From the NCBI GenBank assembly GCA_963746255.1, contig CAVVAJ010000001.1, positions 868,001 through 932,000 of the forward strand: 64,000 nt of DNA, in the 5' to 3' direction. This document shows, piece after piece, positions 58,941 to 64,000 of this stretch (its first letter is position 1; the number at the start of each line of letters is the position of its first letter). Origin of the DNA: DAOVXM01 sp963746255. Its GTDB lineage: Bacteria > Chloroflexota > Anaerolineae > Anaerolineales > UBA4823. The notes below the pieces were generated by a model. The model saw only the letters and a program-made list of their open reading frames with translations. It was not told where the DNA came from and did not search any database. Made by a program: the position numbers and the translations under genes.

Positions 58941-59009
58941 GGCCGCTTCCAGGCAATTATCGTCGTTATTATTATTGCCGAACAATTTGTGGGTGAACTT
59001 TGTCATCAT
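58908..59009 (-). CDS. leader peptide of the aspS-asnS operon with Asn/Asp codon run
   Basis: A 33-codon ORF starts ATG ATG at 59009-59004, with GAAAGGT upstream and no other gene overlapping. Codons 12-18 are AAT AAT AAT AAC GAC GAT AAT (58976-58956): four Asn, two Asp, one Asn in a row. The stop is TGA at 58908. The peptide itself has no other notable property. The downstream operon encodes exactly the two synthetases for these amino acids, and its length is that of classical leader peptides. It is too short to be in an automatic gene call. Confidence 0.8.
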   Translation of the reverse strand: MMTKFTHKLFGNNNNDDNCLEAARVCGHWMQKL

Positions 59010-59066
59010 TATTACCTTTCAGAAAGTATCGATTCAATTATTGTGCTCTGATCTACATTGGGCGGT

Positions 59067-59075
59067 ATTATAGCA
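59067..59075 (-). promoter_or_regulatory. extended -10 promoter of the leader-aspS-asnS operon
   Basis: On the minus strand TGCTATAAT occupies 59075-59067, an extended -10 box. Transcription would start near 59060, giving a leader RNA of about 200 nt to the attenuator. No -35 box of note is seen, which is allowed for extended -10 promoters. Confidence 0.55.
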
Positions 59076-59117
59076 TAAGACCACTCACATGGTAGGATAG
59101 ATTATCCCTTCAGCACG

Positions 59118-59753
59118 CTATTCTTCCTCCACATCCTTATCAGAGTCGGATGATTGTATATGATATTCACTCGGATGCTCACCACCTTCGAAACAAGTCA
59201 TGGTGATAATTGCTTTTGTAGGCACTTTACCGGGGTTGCGCCAGCGATGGCTCAGATTAGCTGCGAACATTAGCGAATCCCCAGCTTCCAGCATGAATCG
59301 TTCACTCTCAACTTCGTATTCCATCTCTCCGGTCAGACAAACGACGAGTTCATGCCCCGTATGGGTCATACCAAATCGACCGCTATTGCCACCAGGTTCA
59401 AGAGTAAGCAGGAAAGGCTCAAGATCACCGATGAATGCTTCCCCTCCTAATCCCTCCCAAGTACCACGTGGAAATGTGACTTTTTGGCGTTCATTCGCTT
59501 TGACGAATACAATATCTCTTTTGGCTAACTCTACTCGGAAAAATGCAGTAATCGGGACATCCAAGGCAGTTGCGATTTTATAGAGTGTGCTGACAGAGGG
59601 GGAGGTTTTTCCGCGCTCGATCATGCTCAACGCATTCGTGGATAGACCGCTTTCACGTCCGAGCGCACGCATCGAAAGACCGCGTTCCGTGCGCAGGTCA
59701 CGTAATCTGGATCCCACATCCATGGTTTTTAGATCTTTATCCATTAGGTCCAT
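59118..59753 (-). CDS. XRE-cupin transcription regulator
   Basis: The 211-residue protein combines an XRE-type HTH (about 14-68: RLRDLRTERGLSMRALGRESGLSTN, then MIERGKTSPSVSTLYKIA) with a C-terminal cupin (about 110-185: HTGHELVVCLTGEMEYEV, LMFAANLSHRWRN). Such regulators (as PuuR or SutR) sense a small ligand bound in the cupin, and control metabolic genes. The His residues of the cupin metal site are present. GAGGAGG precedes the ATG. The promoter is at 59804-59831. The ligand and targets cannot be told from the neighbours. Confidence 0.9.
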   Translation of the reverse strand: MDLMDKDLKTMDVGSRLRDLRTERGLSMRALGRESGLSTNALSMIERGKTSPSVSTLYKIATALDVPITAFFRVELAKRDIVFVKANERQKVTFPRGTWEGLGGEAFIGDLEPFLLTLEPGGNSGRFGMTHTGHELVVCLTGEMEYEVESERFMLEAGDSLMFAANLSHRWRNPGKVPTKAIITMTCFEGGEHPSEYHIQSSDSDKDVEEE

Positions 59754-59803
59754 CTGCCACCTCCTCGTTGTCCTCGTTCAGTGATTCGCTACATACAAGT
59801 CCT

Positions 59804-59831
59804 ATTATACAATTATTTCGCACATTTACAA
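59804..59831 (-). promoter_or_regulatory. promoter of the XRE-cupin gene
   Basis: On the minus strand TTGTAA (59831-59826) and TATAAT (59809-59804) have a 16-bp spacer. Transcription would start near 59797, giving a leader of about 45 nt. Confidence 0.55.
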
Positions 59832-59949
59832 CAAATCCGCCCGCTTCAGGCATCTATCGAAGCTGCACCCCCCTATCTTTCCCATATACCCCATCCAAAT
59901 CTTTGTTGGGCAGCGGAAAATATTTGATCTCAACTGGCCATCATAAAAA

Positions 59950-59979
59950 GAGATCGGGCTCTGTATTGAGCCCGATCTC
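59950..59979 (-). terminator. terminator after the rhodanese remnant
   Basis: GAGATCGGGCTC (59950-59961) and GAGCCCGATCTC (59968-59979) form a 12-bp perfect stem. On the minus strand it is followed by TTTTTATGA, so it ends transcripts coming from the rhodanese side. Confidence 0.85.
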
Positions 59980-59999
59980 ATACCAACTTATGGATAGAA

Positions 60000-60424
60000 T
60001 TAATTCACAACCTCAACCTCTGCGAGCGGCAATGCCGCTTCGATCCAGGCACCGAAACCACCATTCATACGGCGACCATCATTGAAACCATTGCTCCACA
60101 AGATCGTCATGGTCGAACGGTAACCCGAGCTTCAGTAGGTTACGAAGGTAGCATCTTTGTCAGCAGGCCAGTCAGCTTTCTGAGCGATGAAGTCTTCCAG
60201 GGGGTAGCGAGTTGGTTTTCATAATCGATGATACCTTTGTCAGCGTGTTCGCCAGGTGTGCGGACATCGATCAAGACCAGCGAGCACTTGATTAGGCTCC
60301 CCAGCATTGAGCGGTTCTCCCTCAGGGGGTACACTGTCAACCCACTCCGTGTAGCCGTTAAAGTAGCTGATGATGTGGGTATCGTCCAGATTGGTAACCC
60401 GCAATTTAAAGGATCACAAACAGA
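60000..60424 (-). pseudogene. rhodanese-domain protein remnant with TGA at the catalytic Cys position
   Basis: In pieces over two or more frames the sequence reads LVLIDVRTPGEHADKGI (rhodanese motif with Asp and Arg), then YPLEDFIAQKADWPADKD, then FVTY-TGA-SSGYRSTM, and a closing GGFGAWIEA. The active-site loop of rhodaneses is CxxGxR; here the Cys codon is TGA (60132-60134). Two indels (near 60205-60215 and 60285) also interrupt the frame. The most likely reading is a decayed gene. Selenocysteine is a formal alternative but is argued against by the other frame breaks. A strong terminator follows. Confidence 0.65.
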
Positions 60425-60699
60425 ACGCTAGATAAAAGTAAAATTCGGCTCACAGGCACTCTCCCGTCGTGGCAATACATTTCGCGCTTATTTTCACTAA
60501 GTAGCAGAATAAAAAGAATTCCTCGTAGATAATAGTTTCAAAGACAACTTTTACTTATTACGCCTACATATATCTATCGATAATAAATTACTATAGGTTC
60601 CGCGCCCTTCATCAATATTCCACATATCAAGATTGTGATAGGGTGTACATATACTCAGCGGATACTCGAATATACAGCGGTATTAATAAGATCTACAGC

Positions 60700-61628
60700 A
60701 TGCTTGATATCCATCAACTAAATGTCTTTCTAGTCGCGACACAAACCGTGAACTTCACCCGGGCGGCCCAGCAGCTGCAAATGACCCAGCCCGCGTTTCC
60801 TAGCATATCCAAGCCTTGGAAAAACATTTTGATGAACAGCTTTTCAATCACTCGGGACGCAATATCGAGTTTACTGAAGCAGTGCTAACCTTGATGCCCT
60901 TAGTTCGCGAAGCTGTTGCACTCTCCACCCGCATCGAAGATACGATGGCATCGCAGAAAGGCGAGATCAATGGGCACCTCCAAGTCGGCTGCAGCACAAC
61001 ACCCGGAAAATACGTCTTACCAGCCCTGTTTGCCCAATTCCACAGCACATACCCCCAAATCAGGGTCACCTGTCAAGTGCTCGGACAATCAGTAGCCCTA
61101 CAACAACTTTGTGATGGCGAGCTCCAAATCACACTGACATCTCTGAGGGAGCCTAGCTGACCGGGCTTGGAAGTACAGCCCTACCTGATGGATGTAATCG
61201 AGCTTATTGTGCCGACCAATCACCCATGGGAGTTCCGAGAAGAGATCGAAGTTAGTGAATTAGGAGAAACCCAATTCATGATGCGTGAACCAGGATCAGG
61301 GAAATATGACACACTCCATGCCCAGCAAAATAAGTTGGGTTTGCATATAAATCACTAAATGTCTTGGTGACCATAGGAAATTCTGAGGCGATCGTTCTTG
61401 CGGTTAAGGAAGGTCTGGTGCGGTTTTTGTCTCGCGGATAGGAATTGAGAAGCTTGGACAGGAAGTCGTGGCAACAGTCCGGATTGCAGGACTGAATCTG
61501 CAGAGAGAGAGGTGTTCTCTGCGCGGCACGCCTTGCGTCCAGCTGCCGCCGCCCAAGAAGCATTTTGGGAATTTGTCAGTCATGGACACACAGCAATGTC
61601 GCCAACGGTAGATGCCAGCATAGATTGA
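60700..61628 (+). pseudogene. LysR-type transcription regulator, frameshifted and interrupted
   Basis: ATG 60700 opens MLDIHQLNVFLVATQTVNFTRAAQQLQMTQPAF, the HTH of a LysR regulator (residues 1-35). A frameshift near 60800-60815 leads into EKHFDEQLFNHSGRNIEFTEA and the effector domain start (GCSTTPGKYVLPALF). An in-frame TGA at 61158 interrupts before PGLEVQPYLMD. Further stops near 61357-61371 and a frame shift lead to the last helix (EAFWEFVSHG). The DNA-binding and first effector parts are recognisable, the rest is eroded. No divergently transcribed partner gene is nearby. Confidence 0.75.
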
Positions 61629-61820
61629 TCGGCACCCGGAGTTGGGACTGCCATTTATCAGGCCTTTTGTCATAAAATTATGGGTAGAATATCCTAATCA
61701 ATTATTAATTATTGGGTTATAATCCCCATAGAGATTGTGAAAAATGTATCTAACTAGCACCAATAATTTGGGTATCCCACCTAGCGAGGTTGGGAGTACA
61801 TGAGTTTGAGGAGAAGTATC

Positions 61821-63086
61821 ATGACGAGGAAATGGCTTTATTCTCTAGGAATTATTGCGCTCATGGCGTTGATCATGACCGCCTGTGCTGGATCAGAAGG
61901 ACCAGAAGGACCTGTTGGCCCACCTGGGGCTCCCGGACCTGAAGGCCCACAAGGACCAGTCGGTGAAGAAGGGCCAGCAGGCCCACCTGGTGAAGTTGCT
62001 TCAGCCGCTGCTGAATACGTCGGAGCGGAGATTTGTGGGGGCTGCCATCCGGATATCTACGAAGTATTCAAGAAATCTGGCCATGCTTGGAAATTGAACC
62101 CAGTTATGGATGGTCAGCCACCAGATTACCCATTCACCGAAATCAATGAGCTACCAGAAGGTTATACCTGGGATGATATCGCCTATGTGATCGGCGGTTA
62201 TCACTGGAAAGCTCGTTTTGTTGATCAAAAAGGCTACATCATCACTGATGCGCCTGGAGAGAGTGGCAACAGCGAATATCTCAACCAGTACAATTTTGCT
62301 AACCGCACCCTGCTCAAAAATGCTGGCTGGGTCACCTACAACTCAGGTGTGGAAAACCTGCCCTATAACTGCGGCAGCTGCCATACTACCGGCTATAGCC
62401 CTTTTGGCAATCAGGATGACCTGCCAGGGCTGGTTGGTACCTGGGAAGAATCCGGTGTACAGTGTGAGGCTTGCCATGGCCCAGGCAGCAACCACGTCGC
62501 CGAACCGCGCGGTTACGCATTAAAGATCAATCGCGATCCCGAAGAGTGTGGTGGCTGCCATTTCCGCGGTGAGGTAGAAGAAGTTGATGCCAGTAATGGC
62601 TTCATCAACCACCATGAACAGTATGAAGAGCTGTTTCAGAGCAAGCACATCACCCTGAACTGTGTAACCTGCCACGATCCCCATACCGGTGTAATTCAGC
62701 TTCGGCAGAATGATGAGGAAACCACTCGCACCGAGTGCAGCGACTGCCACTGGCAGCAAGAGAGATTCCAGAAGAATGAGAGCCATACAAGCTTCAATTT
62801 GGCATGTATTGAATGCCACATGCCGCGCATCGTCAAAAGTGCATGGGGCAATGCAGAGACTTTTACCGGCGACATCCGATCGCATATTATGGCTATCAAT
62901 CCTTACCAGATCGAGCAGTTCAGCGCAGATGGTTCAGTGGCCCTTTCCCAGATCGGTTTGAACTTCGCCTGCCGGCACTGCCATGGGGCAGGTATTGGCA
63001 GTGAGAAGACTGACGAGGAGCTGATCGCCGGTGCGGTCGAATATCATGCCCGCCCAGCCGTATTTGAGACAGCTGAATCAGAATGA
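61821..63086 (+). CDS. octahaem cytochrome c lipoprotein with collagen-like linker
   Basis: Start at ATG 61821 with GAGGAGAAG upstream; 421 residues. A lipoprotein signal (LMALIMTAC, Cys near residue 20) is followed directly by about 12 Gly-X-Y triplets (GPEGPVGPPGAPGPEGP-like), a collagen-like rod of about 35 residues. Eight CxxCH haem-binding motifs follow: CGGCH, CGSCH, CEACH, CGGCH, CVTCH, CSDCH, CIECH, CRHCH. The spacing resembles cytochrome c-554/octahaem families. The protein would be anchored to the outer face of the membrane, with the haem part held away from it by the rod, for electron transfer. A second multihaem gene starts 115 bases downstream. Confidence 0.92.
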   Translation: MTRKWLYSLGIIALMALIMTACAGSEGPEGPVGPPGAPGPEGPQGPVGEEGPAGPPGEVASAAAEYVGAEICGGCHPDIYEVFKKSGHAWKLNPVMDGQPPDYPFTEINELPEGYTWDDIAYVIGGYHWKARFVDQKGYIITDAPGESGNSEYLNQYNFANRTLLKNAGWVTYNSGVENLPYNCGSCHTTGYSPFGNQDDLPGLVGTWEESGVQCEACHGPGSNHVAEPRGYALKINRDPEECGGCHFRGEVEEVDASNGFINHHEQYEELFQSKHITLNCVTCHDPHTGVIQLRQNDEETTRTECSDCHWQQERFQKNESHTSFNLACIECHMPRIVKSAWGNAETFTGDIRSHIMAINPYQIEQFSADGSVALSQIGLNFACRHCHGAGIGSEKTDEELIAGAVEYHARPAVFETAESE

Positions 63087-63201
63087 ACTTCCTTGAAAAT
63101 GACAGGTTGGTTCCCGTTGAAATTCTCTATATTCAACGACCATCAACCGGTGATCCTTCGAGTTCTGTAGTTGGTACCCTTGTTGCATTGGAGGTGACCA
63201 C

Positions 63202-64000
63202 TTGAAGACCCAACGACATGCAGCTGCATTCATCCTTGTTGGGATGTTGATAGCCGTCGCTACCCTAAGCACTGGTATCGGATTTGCCCAATCGGGAGAG
63301 CCGCCCCAATTTCCTCCTGCACCTGAACCCGGCATCGATAACCAGGAATGCCTGGCATGCCATGGACTACCTGATCAGCAAATCACCCTCCCCTCAGGGG
63401 AGATACTGTATCTGACAATCGATGAAACGGAGTATGCTCACTCGGTTCATGGTCGTGACGGTTATGCTTGTGTGCAGTGTCACTCCAATATCACTGGCTA
63501 CCCCCATCCCACACTAGAGGCTCAGACATGGCGCGAGGTAACTCTGAACATGTACTACACTTGCGCGCGCTGCCATGCGGATAAATATTCAGATTCAGCG
63601 GATGATGTCCACAGGATGGCACAGGCTGCAGGCAATGCAAATGCAGCAGTTTGCAGCGACTGCCATGGAGCGCACAATATTCATGCGATAGAAGAACAGC
63701 CTGCCACAGCCATTCCAGAGACATGTGAACGCTGCCATTCCGAGATCTATTACCGCTATGCTGAGAGCATCCATGGTTCAGCTCTGATTGGGGAAGGCAA
63801 TCCTGATGTGCCGACTTGCATCGACTGCCATGGCGTCCACACTGTTCAAGGACCCAATAACAGCCCGCTGCGTTTGGACTCACCTCTGATATGTGCCGAA
63901 TGCCATTCTGACCCCGAGCTGATGGATAAATATGGCATCAGCACAGATGTCTTCGACACCTATGTAGCCGACTTCCATGGGACGACGCTCGTGCTCTTCG
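63202..64000 (+). CDS. multihaem cytochrome c, cut by the window end
   Basis: Start at TTG 63202 with GGAGGTGA at 63190-63197; 266 codons are visible and the frame is open to the edge. A signal peptide (TTG start, KTQRHAAAF, hydrophobic core to about residue 30) precedes a Pro-rich segment. Seven CxxCH motifs are seen so far: CLACH, CVQCH, CARCH, CSDCH, CERCH, CIDCH, CAECH. Many isolated His could be distal ligands. It forms a likely operon with the octahaem lipoprotein, together a periplasmic/extracellular electron-transfer route; the final donor or acceptor is not in the window. Confidence 0.92.
   Translation, partial: MKTQRHAAAFILVGMLIAVATLSTGIGFAQSGEPPQFPPAPEPGIDNQECLACHGLPDQQITLPSGEILYLTIDETEYAHSVHGRDGYACVQCHSNITGYPHPTLEAQTWREVTLNMYYTCARCHADKYSDSADDVHRMAQAAGNANAAVCSDCHGAHNIHAIEEQPATAIPETCERCHSEIYYRYAESIHGSALIGEGNPDVPTCIDCHGVHTVQGPNNSPLRLDSPLICAECHSDPELMDKYGISTDVFDTYVADFHGTTLVLF

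Larger units (their letters stand above)
59754..59999. other. intergenic region with promoter and terminator
   Basis: It holds the promoter of the XRE-cupin gene (59804-59831) and the terminator of the rhodanese remnant (59950-59979). No gene is seen between them. Confidence 0.5.

Noticed and set aside
58840..59075. T-box riboswitch upstream of aspS
   Set aside because: No T-box sequence of the AGGGUGGNACCGCG type and no stem-I specifier arrangement were seen; the leader ORF with its Asn/Asp codons and exclusive hairpins explains the region better.
60132..60134. Selenocysteine codon as a firm annotation for the rhodanese
   Set aside because: Two other frame breaks in the same gene make simple decay more likely; no SECIS-like hairpin was convincing. 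Kept only as a low-weight finding.
61158..61160. TGA in the LysR remnant as selenocysteine or suppression
   Set aside because: Surrounded by further stops and frameshifts, and LysR proteins have no Sec precedent at this position; treated as decay.

Overview
The window looks like a chromosomal segment of a Chloroflexota bacterium, most likely Anaerolineae. This is an inference from protein style: PD40/WD40-type lipoprotein-like propellers, NB-ARC/TPR regulators, a SpoIIE-type phosphatase module, multihaem cytochromes, HTH proteins with basic tails, and frequent TTG/GTG starts. No rRNA or tRNA gene was seen to confirm it. Most genes have clear Shine-Dalgarno sites, but moaC and ftsY look leaderless.

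Layout. 1-6.5 kb: edge-truncated alpha/beta hydrolase, a large secreted beta-propeller protein, an MFS remnant, a LysM protein and two small membrane proteins. 6.6-17.3 kb: a P-type ATPase homologue whose phosphorylation motif is destroyed, an M20 dipeptidase, an HTH/poly-lysine protein, pyruvate kinase, a frameshifted subtilisin and polyphosphate kinase 2. 17.5-26.9 kb: a conserved housekeeping block on the minus strand (moaC, a moaD-moaE fusion, thrC, fabF, rnc, smc), with ftsY divergent from moaC. 27-37.6 kb: mgtE, a decayed PEP-synthase-like gene, a 5'-nucleotidase-family protein, prfB with its programmed frameshift, a large membrane protein, an MFS permease and a HAD phosphatase. 38-48 kb: broken secreted hydrolases (M14 carboxypeptidase, serine hydrolase, M6-like metallopeptidase) around intact lspA, a small Cys-rich protein, an NB-ARC/LuxR regulator and a HEAT protein. 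48.4-54.2 kb: a three-gene overlapping signalling operon (hybrid histidine kinase, receiver, receiver-PP2C phosphatase). 54.3-59.8 kb: an ADP-ribosylglycohydrolase with an in-frame stop, a probable 6S RNA, the asnS/aspS operon and an XRE-cupin regulator. 60-64 kb: decayed rhodanese and LysR genes, then two multihaem cytochrome c genes, the second cut by the window end.

The most striking signal is upstream of aspS-asnS. A 33-codon leader ORF with a good start context carries seven consecutive Asn/Asp codons. It is followed by mutually exclusive antiterminator and terminator hairpins just before aspS, and aspS is followed by asnS. This is the layout expected for ribosome-mediated attenuation sensing charged tRNA-Asn and tRNA-Asp together. 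Other signals worth following are the catalytically dead P-type ATPase, a 119-120 bp two-hairpin repeat present three times exactly at gene 3' ends, the poly-lysine HTH protein, and indel decay concentrated in secreted hydrolases while the core genes stay intact.
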